Source: Mycolicibacterium tusciae
GTDB taxonomy: Bacteria; Actinomycetota; Actinomycetes; Mycobacteriales; Mycobacteriaceae
DNA length: 64,000 bases
Direction of reading: 5' to 3'
Assembly (NCBI RefSeq): GCF_002086795.1
Contig: NZ_MVIM01000002.1
Coordinates: forward strand, 62,001-126,000
Of this stretch, positions 46,352-54,897 are shown in pieces. The notes below the pieces were generated by a model. It did no database searches and had not been told where the DNA came from. It worked only from the letters and a program-made list of their open reading frames with translations. The position numbers and the translations under genes were made by a program. Numbering within the stretch: position 1 is the first letter of the stretch; the number at the start of each line of letters is the position of its first letter.

Positions 46352-47719
46352 ATGAGTGCGGATGCGCTGGCCGGCCTGATTGCCGAGCTCCCCGAAGGTG
46401 CCGTCGTCATAGATCCCGACATCTTGGCGTCCTACCGCCAGGACCGCGCCTTCGACCCGAATGCGGGAACACCACTGGCCGTGGTGCGGCCGCGGTGCAC
46501 CGAAGACGTGCAGGCGACGCTGCGGTGGGCCACCGCCAATCGGGTGGCCGTCGTGCCCCGCGGTATGGGCACCGGTTTGTCCGGCGGCGCAACCGCGTTG
46601 AACGACGCGATCGTGCTGACCACCGAGAAGATGCGCGACATCACCGTCGACCCGGTGACCCGCACGGCCGTCGCGCAGCCCGGCCTGCTCAACGCCGAGG
46701 TCAAGGCCGCGGTCGCCGAGCACGGGCTGTGGTATCCGCCGGATCCGTCGTCGTTCGAAATCTGTTCCATCGGCGGCAATATCGCCACCAACGCAGGCGG
46801 GCTGTGTTGTGTGAAATACGGCGTCACCACGGACTACGTCCTCGGGCTGCAGGTGGTCTTGGCCGACGGCACCGCGGTGCGACTCGGCGGTCCGCGCCTG
46901 AAAGATGTCGCCGGGCTCTCGCTGACCAAACTGTTCGTCGGCAGCGAGGGCACGCTCGGCGTCATCACGGAGGTGACACTTCGCCTGCTCCCGCCGCAGC
47001 GGGTGGCCAGCACTGTCGTCGCCACGTTCGATTCCGTCGAGGCCGCAGCGCAATCCGTCGTCACCATCACCGGCAAGATGCGGCCGTCGATGCTGGAGTT
47101 CATGGATTCGGTGTCGATCAACGCCGTCGAAGACAAGCTGCGGATGGGGCTGGACCGGACGGCCGCCGCGATGATGGTCGCGGCGACGGACGACCGTGGC
47201 GCCACCGGCGTCGAGGATGCCGAGTTCATGGCCGAGGTGTTCACCAAATACGGGGCGAAAGAAGTGTTCACGACCGCGGATCCCGATGAGGGTGAGGCGT
47301 TCGTCGCGGCCCGAAGATTCTGTATACCCGCCGTGGAGATGAAGGGCTCGCTGCTGCTCGAGGACGTCGGCGTTCCGTTGCCCGCGCTGGCAGAGCTGGT
47401 CGGCGGCGTGGCGAAGATCGCCGCGAATCACGACCTGTTGATCTCGGTGATCGCGCACGCCGGCGACGGCAACACCCACCCGCTGATCGTCTACGACCCC
47501 GCGGACGCCGCGATGACCGAACGCGCCCACCAAGCGTTCGGCGAGATCATGGATCTGGCCGTCGGCCTCGGCGGCACGATCACCGGCGAGCACGGCGTGG
47601 GCCGGTTGAAGCGCCCCTGGCTCGAGGGACAGATCGGCCCGGATGCGATGGAGCTCAATCGGCGCATCAAGGCGGCGCTCGACCCCGACAACATCCTGAA
47701 CCCCGGAGCCGCGATCTGA
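46352..47719 (+). CDS. GlcD-type FAD-linked oxidase, D-lactate/glycolate dehydrogenase-like (Rv1257c-like)
   Basis: A 455-residue flavoprotein of the VAO/PCMH family. The FAD-binding segment PRGMGTGLSGGA, the SIGGNIATNAGG loop and LFVGSEGTLGVIT are diagnostic. The C-terminal substrate domain has HAGDGNTHP and GEHGVGRLK, which carry the conserved His of D-2-hydroxyacid dehydrogenases. Length and order match Rv1257c. Placement 28 bp after lactate permease supports D-lactate or glycolate as substrate. No GlcE/GlcF or LldEFG partner is adjacent. Confidence 0.91.
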   Translation: MSADALAGLIAELPEGAVVIDPDILASYRQDRAFDPNAGTPLAVVRPRCTEDVQATLRWATANRVAVVPRGMGTGLSGGATALNDAIVLTTEKMRDITVDPVTRTAVAQPGLLNAEVKAAVAEHGLWYPPDPSSFEICSIGGNIATNAGGLCCVKYGVTTDYVLGLQVVLADGTAVRLGGPRLKDVAGLSLTKLFVGSEGTLGVITEVTLRLLPPQRVASTVVATFDSVEAAAQSVVTITGKMRPSMLEFMDSVSINAVEDKLRMGLDRTAAAMMVAATDDRGATGVEDAEFMAEVFTKYGAKEVFTTADPDEGEAFVAARRFCIPAVEMKGSLLLEDVGVPLPALAELVGGVAKIAANHDLLISVIAHAGDGNTHPLIVYDPADAAMTERAHQAFGEIMDLAVGLGGTITGEHGVGRLKRPWLEGQIGPDAMELNRRIKAALDPDNILNPGAAI

Positions 47720-47765
47720 TCGCTGTGCGTTATCTGCGACAAATCGGGCAGTCTGCTTCTACCTA

Positions 47766-47795
47766 TTGACACTCGGGGTGCGCTGTCGTACCAAT
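47766..47795 (+). promoter_or_regulatory. Predicted promoter of cyp130-tetR, possibly leaderless
   Basis: TTGACA at 47766-47771 and a TACCAAT -10-like element at 47789-47795 are 17 bp apart. Six to seven bases further is the cyp130 ATG (47801), with no Shine-Dalgarno before it, so the mRNA may begin at the start codon as is frequent in mycobacteria. The -10 match is imperfect. Confidence 0.5.
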
Positions 47796-47800
47796 GAGAC

Positions 47801-49042
47801 ATGACGGCAACTCTGTCTCAGAGCTCACCGGTCGGTTTTCAGCTAGCCTCCGCCAGCACCTGGGCCAACCCGTGGGGTATGTACCGGGCGCTGCGTGACC
47901 ACGACCCCGTCCACCACGTCGTGCCCGACGACAGGCCTGACCACGACTACTACGTCATGTCGCGGCATGCCGACATCTTCGCGGCGGCGCGCGACCACGA
48001 GACCTACTCCTCAGCCCAGGGTTTGACGGTCAACTACGGGGAACTCGATCTCATCGGCCTGGCCGACAACCCGCCGATGGTCATGCAAGACCCGCCGGTG
48101 CACACCGAGTTCCGCAGGCTGGTGTCGCGTGGCTTCACACCCCGTCAGGTCGAGGCCGTCGAGCCCAAGGTGCGCGAGTACGTGAGAGAGCGGGTCGAGC
48201 GCCTCCGTGCCAACGGTGGCGGCGACATCGTCGCCGAACTGTTCAAGCCGCTGCCGTCGATGGTCGTCGCGCACTATCTCGGCGTGCCGGAAGGCGACCG
48301 CGACAAGTTCGACGGCTGGACTGACGCGATCGTCGCGGCCAATACCGCCGAGGGTGGCATCGGCGGAGCGCTCGGAAATCTCGGTGACGCGCTCGGCGAG
48401 ATGATGGCCTACTTCACCGCGCTGATCGAAAAGCGTCGCGTCGAACCCGAGGACGATACGGTCTCGCACCTCGTGGCGGCGGGCGTCGGCGCGGACGGCG
48501 ACATCGCCGGTGTGCTGTCGATTCTCGCGTTCACCTTCACCATGGTCACCGGCGGAAACGACACCACGACCGGCATGCTCGGCGGCTCCGTGCAACTGCT
48601 GCACCAGCGACCCGACCAGCGAAAGCTGCTGGCCGACAACGCCGATCTGATCCCCGACGCGATCGATGAGTTCCTGCGTCTCACCTCGCCGGTCCAGATG
48701 CTCGGCCGGACGGTGACCCGCGACGTCACGGTCGCAGATACCACCATTCCCGAGGGGCGGCGCGTGATGCTCCTCTACGGATCGGCCAACCGCGACGAAC
48801 GCCAGTACGGCGACGATGCGGGTGAACTCGACGTGACGCGTAAACCACGCAACATCCTCACGTTCAGCCACGGCGCGCACCACTGCCTCGGTGCCGCCGC
48901 CGCCCGGATGCAGTCCCGCGTAGCGCTGACCGAGCTCCTGGCGCGGATCCCCGACTTCGAGGTCGACGAGGACGGGATCGTCTGGGCCGGAGGCAGTTAC
49001 GTGCGCCGCCCGCTGTCGGTTCCGTTCACGGTCATCCGCTGA
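47801..49042 (+). CDS. cyp130: Cytochrome P450 CYP130
   Basis: A 413-residue soluble haem monooxygenase. The haem Cys motif is FSHGAHHCLG, the I-helix oxygen-activation motif GGNDTT, and the ExxR helix DEFLR. Long stretches such as WGMYRALRDHDPVHHVV and the active-site segment PPMVMQDPPVHTEFR agree with remembered M. tuberculosis CYP130 (Rv1256c). The substrate is unknown; in M. tuberculosis it binds azoles. The gene is followed directly by a TetR regulator gene (TGATG overlap). Electron partners (ferredoxin or reductase) are not nearby. Confidence 0.93.
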   Translation: MTATLSQSSPVGFQLASASTWANPWGMYRALRDHDPVHHVVPDDRPDHDYYVMSRHADIFAAARDHETYSSAQGLTVNYGELDLIGLADNPPMVMQDPPVHTEFRRLVSRGFTPRQVEAVEPKVREYVRERVERLRANGGGDIVAELFKPLPSMVVAHYLGVPEGDRDKFDGWTDAIVAANTAEGGIGGALGNLGDALGEMMAYFTALIEKRRVEPEDDTVSHLVAAGVGADGDIAGVLSILAFTFTMVTGGNDTTTGMLGGSVQLLHQRPDQRKLLADNADLIPDAIDEFLRLTSPVQMLGRTVTRDVTVADTTIPEGRRVMLLYGSANRDERQYGDDAGELDVTRKPRNILTFSHGAHHCLGAAAARMQSRVALTELLARIPDFEVDEDGIVWAGGSYVRRPLSVPFTVIR

Positions 49043-49626
49043 TGGCCGGCGACTGGCTGGCGGCGCGGCGCACCGAGGTCGCCGCCGACCGGATCCTCGA
49101 CGCGGCGGGTGAACTGTTCGCCGCAAAAGAGGCCGCGACCGTCGGCATGCACGAAATCGCTTCCGCCGCAGGGTGTTCGCGCGCGACGCTGTACCGGTAC
49201 TTCGAGAACCGTGAGGCGCTCTACACCGCGTACGTGCACCGCGAGGCCTACCGGCTCTATCGCGAGATGACCGACCAGATCACCGCGCTGGTCGATCCCC
49301 GTGAGCGTCTGATCGAAGGCATGATCGCCTCACTGCGCAATGTTCGCGAAAGTCCGGCGCTGGCATCGTGGTTCGCGACGACGCAGCGACCGATCGGCGC
49401 GGAGATGGCTGAGGAATCTGAGGTCATCAAGGCGTTGACTGAGGCGTTCGTCATCTCGCTCGGACCCGACAACCCCGAACTGGTCGCACACCGGTCACGC
49501 TGGCTGGTGCGCGTCATGACGTCGCTGATGCTGTTCCCCGGGCATGATGAGGACGACGAGCGGGCGATGCTCGAAGAGTTCGTCGTGCCGATCGTGCTGC
49601 CCGCGGCATGCGAGCGGCTGGGCTGA
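49042..49626 (+). CDS. TetR-family transcriptional regulator (Rv1255c-like)
   Basis: A 194-residue regulator. The N-terminal helix-turn-helix runs through ILDAAGELFAAKEAA to IASAAGCSRATLYRYFENREALY (about 18-60), the TetR signature. The rest is a helical ligand-binding/dimer domain. The ATG overlaps the cyp130 stop by 1 bp, so it is cotranscribed with the P450 and probably autoregulates the pair. Order matches Rv1255c. Confidence 0.92.
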   Translation: MAGDWLAARRTEVAADRILDAAGELFAAKEAATVGMHEIASAAGCSRATLYRYFENREALYTAYVHREAYRLYREMTDQITALVDPRERLIEGMIASLRNVRESPALASWFATTQRPIGAEMAEESEVIKALTEAFVISLGPDNPELVAHRSRWLVRVMTSLMLFPGHDEDDERAMLEEFVVPIVLPAACERLG

Positions 49627-49636
49627 CGCCCGCGGC

Positions 49637-49933
49637 CTAGTTGCATCCGGAGGCGTTGACAAACCGGCCGTTGTAACCGACACACCCGGTGACGTTCGGA
49701 GGCGGCGGCGGGTCGTACGGCATCGGCGCGTAGTACGCCGGCGGCGGAACGTAAGGCGCGACGGCGTCGGCGATATTTGCGCAGCCACTCACAGATACCC
49801 GTCGGCCCGCACTCACGCACACGTCGGCGTTTGCGATTCCCGGGGCGTGAACAGTGACGATCGCGCCGGGGACAGCTGCGAGAGCGAAGACGCTCGCCGC
49901 CGCGATAGCCCAGGGCCTTGTCCATCGGGTCAT
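49637..49933 (-). CDS. Small secreted protein with proline-rich linker
   Basis: A 98-residue exported protein with a strong AAGGAGA ribosome-binding site before ATG 49933. The signal peptide spans about 1-36 (cleavage near ANA-D). The mature chain has VCVSAG, SGCAN, TGCVG and ASGCN cysteines and a PYVPPPAYYAPMPYDPPPPP linker. This layout recalls short mycobacterial secreted proteins of unknown function. It is convergent with the TetR gene and lies 34 bp downstream of the hemophore-like gene, probably in one transcript with it. Confidence 0.72.
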   Translation of the reverse strand: MTRWTRPWAIAAASVFALAAVPGAIVTVHAPGIANADVCVSAGRRVSVSGCANIADAVAPYVPPPAYYAPMPYDPPPPPNVTGCVGYNGRFVNASGCN

Positions 49934-49967
49934 GTCGGTTATCTCCTTAAGGGGCTCGATTGGCACG

Positions 49968-50372
49968 TCACCTATCCAGAGGGGCTGGCGCGTCGCAGCG
50001 ATTCCTCAGATCCGTCACCGGCTGACGGATGGCGTTGAGCTCGGCTTCAACCTGAGGATTGGCGTCCATATAGGTCTGCACCCTGCCGCGGAGTTCCTCG
50101 TTCGGCAGCCCACGCAGACTGGTGAAGAAGTTGTTGACGTCCGGGTGGGTGAACAAGTACTGCCCCGTCGCCGTTCCGACTGTGCCCGACGCCTGCGCCA
50201 GGTCGGCTGCCGTGCACCCAGGCGGCGGGGCCGCAGGCGCCGGAGGCGGCGGGGCGGGCGTGGGTTGAGCAAATGCCACTGCGGAGCCCCCGAACAGCAT
50301 TGCGCCGGCCACCGCCCCGCTACCGATCACTGCAACCGCGCCACGCCGTGCAGCGCGTCCCGATATCACCAT
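49968..50372 (-). CDS. Hemophore-like secreted haem-binding family protein
   Basis: A 134-residue exported protein. The signal peptide is 1-38 (MVISGRAARRGAVAVIG then an Ala-rich core, cleavage AFA-Q), and a Pro/Ala linker follows. The core has CTAADL near the start and RNRCD at the end (a likely disulfide), with GQYLFTHPDVNNF between; the Y-x3-H pair matches the Tyr/His spacing reported as haem ligands in Rv0203. NPQVEAELNAIRQPV is typical of the mycobacterial hemophore family. The third ligand (a later His) is not visible, so haem binding is uncertain. Confidence 0.75.
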   Translation of the reverse strand: MVISGRAARRGAVAVIGSGAVAGAMLFGGSAVAFAQPTPAPPPPAPAAPPPGCTAADLAQASGTVGTATGQYLFTHPDVNNFFTSLRGLPNEELRGRVQTYMDANPQVEAELNAIRQPVTDLRNRCDAPAPLDR

Positions 50373-50491
50373 TTCGCTCCCGTCGTAGAGGCGTTGGGAG
50401 CCCTCACGTGAGACGGCTACCGACGGCAATAACACAATCACAACCGCCGGCCACAAGGTCGCGATTGGACCGATTGCCGAGCGGGTGACGG

Positions 50492-52897
50492 CTATTGCCG
50501 CGCCATCGCAATCCGGAAGCGTTCATCGGGGTCGACGTAATGGTCGGCGTCCTTGGCATCTTCGCCGAGGTCGATCCGCACCCAGTCGATCTTGCCGCTG
50601 AACCTGCTGGTGTGGGCGGTGTAGTCGGGGCTGACGGTGGTGCCCGATTCGTAGCCGACGTCGGTCGTCTCGTCGGCCGAGAAGATGAAGCCCTGCGTCT
50701 GGTCAACGCGGCCGCTACCCACCCTCTTGCCGTCGTAGAAGAGCGTCACATTGCCGCCCTTACCCATCCCGCCGCCGTCGTACTCGAACTCCATGCGTAC
50801 CTGGGTGGTTCCGGTCGGCACGGCTTCCGTCGCCTCGATGTCGAAGGATTTGATACCGAGCACGTTGTAGTGGAACTTGGCCCGACCGCCCTTGGCGTAG
50901 AGACTCCAGCCCCCGAACCGACCGCCCTGGGCGATGATCACGCCTTCCGCACCGTCGGCGGGCACGTCCACCTCGGAGGTGACCGCGAACGATTTGTTCT
51001 TGATGTCGACGACGCTGTTCTCCGATAGCCGCCCCATGCCCGCGAACAGCAACTGGCTGTTGCCCTTGATCAATGACGGCCGACCGGCGGTCGTGGGGTT
51101 GATGCGCTCGATCTGCCGGTCGTCGAGGGGAAGAACGTTGTACTTGACCGCCTCGATCAGCCAGAGCCGCTGCAGCTCGTGCAGTTTCGCTGGGTTCTCT
51201 TTGGACAGATCGTTGGCTTGGGTCCAGTCGCTGTTTCCGTCGTAGAGTTCCCAGACATCGTCGTCGAAGGCAGGCATCACCGCGCCGCCCATCGCCCATG
51301 GTGTGCGGTGCTTGGTGACCGCGCTCCATCCCTTGTGATAGATACCGCGGTTGCAGAACATCTCGAAGTATTGCGTCTCGTGCCGCTCGGGCGCATCGGC
51401 GTCGTTGAAGCTGTACAGCATGCTTGTCCCCTCGTAGGGGCTCTGCATCACGCCGTTGACCATCATCGGTGCCGGGATGCCTGCCGCCTCCAGAACAGTG
51501 GGTGCGAAATCGATGACGTGGCTGAACTGGTTGCGGTGACCCCCCTTTTCCTTTATTCCCTTGGGCCAGTGCACAATCGTGCCGTTCCGGGTGCCGCCCC
51601 AGTGCGACGCCACCTGTTTTGTCCACTGATAGGGCGAGTCCATGGCCCATGCCCAGCCCACCGCGTAGTGGCCATAAGAGCCCTCACCGCCGAACTCATC
51701 GATCTTCGACATCAGGAATTCGGGCGTCTCGATGTCAGCCATCCCGTTGAAGTTCGCCATCTCGTTGAATGCACCCTGCAGCGTGCCCTCCGCCGAGGCG
51801 CCATTGTCGCCGACGATGAGGTAGACGAGAGTGTCGTCCATCAGTGGCTCCAACACATCGAGCAGTCGGCCGACGTGGTGGTCGGTGTGCTCCATGAAGG
51901 CGGCGTACACCTCCATCTGGCGCTCGAGCGCCGGCCGCAGCGCCGGGTCCATGTCCGCCCAGGCCGGGATCTCCGCGTCGCGCGGCGTTAGGACGGCGTC
52001 TGGCGGAATGACACCGAGTTCCTTCTGGCGTTCGAATGTGATCTCGCGCTGCCTATCCCAGCCGTGAGCGAACTTGCCCTTGTACTTCTCGATCCACTCC
52101 TTCGGGACGTGGTGCGGCGCGTGGGTGGCACCCGGCGCGAAATACATGAAGAAGGGCTTGTCGGGCAAGAGCGCCTTCTGCTGCCGGACCCAGGTGATCG
52201 CCTTGTCAGCCAAATCCTCAGTGAGGTGGTAGCCCTCCGCCGGGGTTTTCGGTGGCTCGACTGGGGTGGTGCCCTCGTACAGCGCAGGATCCCACTGATT
52301 GTTCTCGCCGCCGATGAAGCCGTAGAAATACTCGAATCCGCCGCCGCCCGTCGGCCACGCGGTGAACGGGCCCGCGGGGCTGGTCTGCCACACGGGGACC
52401 TCGTGGCACTTGCCGAACTGCGCTGTCGAATAGCCGTTGAGTTTCAAGGTCAACGCCAGCGGCGCCTTGGTATTCGGGAGTACCGAGGTGTAACCCGGTG
52501 CTGCAGTGGCAGTTTCAGTGATGTTTCCCATACCCACCGAATGATGGTTGCGGCCGGTGAGCAAGGCCTGACGCGTGGGTGAACACAACGCCGTGGTGTG
52601 GAATCGGTTGTATTTCAACCCACCCGCTGCCAACTTTTCGAAATTGGGTGTCTGGCAGGGGCCGCCGAACGCGCTGCTCGCGCCGAATCCGACGTCGTCG
52701 ATCAGGATCACGACCACGTTGGGAGCCGTCGCGGGTGGACGCACATCCTTGATCGGCGGGTAGCTGGTGTCCGGATCTTTCGCGTCGTACGTCGTCAAGC
52801 CGACATGCGTTACATCCGGGATGGGAAGGATGTCGCGCCGCACAGGGGGTGCCCCTGCGTCGGAGTGGCCACTGTCGTGCACTGACGAACCGGGCAT
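50492..52897 (-). CDS. Arylsulfatase (type I, formylglycine-dependent)
   Basis: A 801-residue sulfatase. The ATG at 52897 is preferred because AGAGG sits 6 nt before it; an ATG two codons upstream is equally in frame. The active-site motif CSPTRQALLTGR has Cys105, which must be converted to formylglycine. Metal ligands are in ILIDDVG (D67, D68) and later GDNGAS. After about residue 570 a beta-rich C-terminal domain follows, usual for AtsA-like mycobacterial enzymes. No signal peptide is present, suggesting a cytoplasmic enzyme. The formylglycine-generating enzyme is not in the window. It appears inserted relative to the Rv1254-Rv1255c order. Confidence 0.9.
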   Translation of the reverse strand: MPGSSVHDSGHSDAGAPPVRRDILPIPDVTHVGLTTYDAKDPDTSYPPIKDVRPPATAPNVVVILIDDVGFGASSAFGGPCQTPNFEKLAAGGLKYNRFHTTALCSPTRQALLTGRNHHSVGMGNITETATAAPGYTSVLPNTKAPLALTLKLNGYSTAQFGKCHEVPVWQTSPAGPFTAWPTGGGGFEYFYGFIGGENNQWDPALYEGTTPVEPPKTPAEGYHLTEDLADKAITWVRQQKALLPDKPFFMYFAPGATHAPHHVPKEWIEKYKGKFAHGWDRQREITFERQKELGVIPPDAVLTPRDAEIPAWADMDPALRPALERQMEVYAAFMEHTDHHVGRLLDVLEPLMDDTLVYLIVGDNGASAEGTLQGAFNEMANFNGMADIETPEFLMSKIDEFGGEGSYGHYAVGWAWAMDSPYQWTKQVASHWGGTRNGTIVHWPKGIKEKGGHRNQFSHVIDFAPTVLEAAGIPAPMMVNGVMQSPYEGTSMLYSFNDADAPERHETQYFEMFCNRGIYHKGWSAVTKHRTPWAMGGAVMPAFDDDVWELYDGNSDWTQANDLSKENPAKLHELQRLWLIEAVKYNVLPLDDRQIERINPTTAGRPSLIKGNSQLLFAGMGRLSENSVVDIKNKSFAVTSEVDVPADGAEGVIIAQGGRFGGWSLYAKGGRAKFHYNVLGIKSFDIEATEAVPTGTTQVRMEFEYDGGGMGKGGNVTLFYDGKRVGSGRVDQTQGFIFSADETTDVGYESGTTVSPDYTAHTSRFSGKIDWVRIDLGEDAKDADHYVDPDERFRIAMARQ

Positions 52898-53010
52898 GAA
52901 CATCCTCTCGACGGTTCGGACCCACTGTTTAGTCCGACCCGGCCACACTATGCGGCCGGGTCCGTCGACGCCGGAGTTCTCGACCGAGGCTCGAAGTGTT
53001 CACCGTTTTG

Positions 53011-53730
53011 TCAGGCGACCCAATACGCCTGCGCCTTGACGGAGTTGCGAGGAATGCCGTAATCCTCGCGCAGCACCTTGGCGACGGCACGGGTGGTGCG
53101 GTTGTCGCACGCCACCCACGCGAAGTGGTCGGCAGCATCGAACGCCGACGAGCTGATGCGCTGGATCAGTGCCTCACCCTTGTTCTTGCGGTCCACCCAC
53201 TCGACGTCGACGTTGCGTCCACCCACGGGCAGATCTTTGTCGCTGTCGTGACCGGCTTCGAGGAACACCCACGCCGGAGTGTCGCCGATCGCGTCGAGCA
53301 GCGAGTTGATCGCAGGCAGCGAGGCGGTGTCGCCGACGATGACATAGCCCGCAGGCCGTGGTTCAGGTAGTCCGAAGTTGCTGCCGAGGACCGTCACGTC
53401 GACGGTGTCGCCCGGCTTCGCATTGCGCGCCCAATTGGCGGCTATGCCGTCGTGCAACGCGAACTCGATGTTCACGGTGCCCGCCGCCGGGTCGGGGTCG
53501 ACCAGCGTGTAGCCGCGTTGGTGCAGCTTGTCCCCGTGGGCGAACCACATCCGTATCCACATTGTCGGGTGCAGCGATCGGTCTGCCAGCAGACCGCCGG
53601 CATCGAAGCTCAGCCGTATGTAGTGGGGGCTGAGCTCGTGCCGCTTCGTCACGGCCAGGGTGTGGTCGCCGGCTCCGAGGAGCTTGAGCACCGCGCCGGA
53701 AAATCCGCGCGACAACTTCGTATCGGACAT
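53011..53730 (-). CDS. Siderophore-interacting protein (FAD-dependent ferric reductase)
   Basis: A 239-residue SIP/ViuB-type protein. FAD-binding is suggested by RGYTLVDPDP, the NAD(P)H-binding C-domain begins at GYVIVGDTASLPAINSLL, and FAWVACDNRTTRAVAKVL is the conserved final motif. It would release iron from ferric siderophores such as mycobactin or exochelin. An IdeR box lies directly before its ATG, so iron repression is expected. It follows the acyltransferase gene by only 27 bp on the same strand. Confidence 0.9.
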   Translation of the reverse strand: MSDTKLSRGFSGAVLKLLGAGDHTLAVTKRHELSPHYIRLSFDAGGLLADRSLHPTMWIRMWFAHGDKLHQRGYTLVDPDPAAGTVNIEFALHDGIAANWARNAKPGDTVDVTVLGSNFGLPEPRPAGYVIVGDTASLPAINSLLDAIGDTPAWVFLEAGHDSDKDLPVGGRNVDVEWVDRKNKGEALIQRISSSAFDAADHFAWVACDNRTTRAVAKVLREDYGIPRNSVKAQAYWVA

Positions 53731-53749
53731 GCAAGTTAGGCTACCCTAA
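53731..53749. promoter_or_regulatory. IdeR iron box
   Basis: The 19 bp immediately upstream of the SIP start codon match the IdeR consensus at 15 of 19 positions by eye, including an uninterrupted TTAGGCTA, one mismatch, then CCTAA. Binding of Fe-IdeR here would block SIP expression in iron-replete cells. The site sits in a 27-bp gap, so the promoter must lie within the end of the acyltransferase gene. Confidence 0.82.
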
Positions 53750-53757
53750 TAAAACGA

Positions 53758-54897
53758 TCAGGGGGTGCGCACGCGGGTGACGCGGTGCAACAGCCAGGCC
53801 AGCGGCACCGTCACCCCGAACGTGACGATGAACAGCCACCACATCGAGCCGGTGTAGATCGGATACCGCACGATCTCGACCATCACCAGCTCCATCGTGA
53901 GCAGGTGGATCAGGAAGATCTCGTAGGAGATCTCGCCGAGGAAGACCATGGGCCGCGACGACAGGAACCTCGCGTAGAGGCCACGGTCCCCCAGCGCCAG
54001 CGGCGCCACCATGAGCGTGGCGATCACCGCGTAGAAGCCCGCTTTCACCAACGCCTCACGCAGTTCCGCCGGTGACGTCGTCGGCTCACCGCCAATCGGC
54101 GTGGACACGATGGAGTAGCAGACCAACGCCAGCGGAATGCATGCCAGCCCATATGCCCTCACCCCGAGCGGCTGCAGGGCCGCGAGAAGCATGCCGCCGA
54201 GGAACCACACCAGGTATGTCGGCAACCACAACCGCGCGGCATCGGGCAGGAAGTCGGTGGTGTGCACCAGGATCAGCCACGCCGGGGTGAGCAACGCCAA
54301 CGCGAAAAGACCCGTCAACAGCAGACCCGGCCGCCATTGCCTGCGGCACAACACCACGAGCAGTAGGTAGGCCAGCGCCGGCAGGGCGATGTAGAACGCC
54401 ACCTCGACCGCCAGGCTCCACATCTGCGTAAGCCCTTGGTGCAGAAACGAATACAGGTAGTTGTCGGTGTAGATCTGGGTCAGCGTGAGGTTGCGAAATA
54501 ATCCTTCCCAGGTGTGGCCGGGGTTGGGCCCTGCCGTGCGGAAGTGGTACAGCAGATATGCAGCGAGCACCGTGACGACGTATGCCGGCATGATGCGTCG
54601 CACCCGATGCCAGGCGTAGCGGCGCACCGAGGGCGGCGAATCACCGGTCGCGGCAGCCTTCACCCACGGGCTGAAGAGCAGAAAACCCGACAGCACGAAG
54701 AACACCGGCACGCCGATCTCCGCACGCGACCACACCAGACCCAGGTAGCCGTGGGTGTACTTGCCGGTGGTGTACGCGGCGTGGGTGAGCATGACGAGCA
54801 GCGCCGCCACCGCCCGGACGCCGGTGAGCGATGCGACCCGCTCGGCCTTGCCAACCGATTCCAGTCCGCCTTGAGCGACGCTGTTCGACAGAGTCAT
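53758..54897 (-). CDS. Membrane acyltransferase, acyltransferase-3 family (Rv1254-like)
   Basis: A 379-residue integral membrane protein with about ten TM helices. It has SLTGVRAVAALLVMLTHAAY near residue 22, carrying the conserved His of acyltransferase-3 enzymes, and RRIMPAYV plus GVPVFFVLSGFLLF, which are hallmarks of OafA/NodX relatives that acylate cell-envelope sugars or lipids. The acceptor is unknown. The ATG overlaps the deaD stop (4 bp), so it is cotranscribed with the helicase gene. Order matches Rv1254. Confidence 0.9.
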   Translation of the reverse strand: MTLSNSVAQGGLESVGKAERVASLTGVRAVAALLVMLTHAAYTTGKYTHGYLGLVWSRAEIGVPVFFVLSGFLLFSPWVKAAATGDSPPSVRRYAWHRVRRIMPAYVVTVLAAYLLYHFRTAGPNPGHTWEGLFRNLTLTQIYTDNYLYSFLHQGLTQMWSLAVEVAFYIALPALAYLLLVVLCRRQWRPGLLLTGLFALALLTPAWLILVHTTDFLPDAARLWLPTYLVWFLGGMLLAALQPLGVRAYGLACIPLALVCYSIVSTPIGGEPTTSPAELREALVKAGFYAVIATLMVAPLALGDRGLYARFLSSRPMVFLGEISYEIFLIHLLTMELVMVEIVRYPIYTGSMWWLFIVTFGVTVPLAWLLHRVTRVRTP

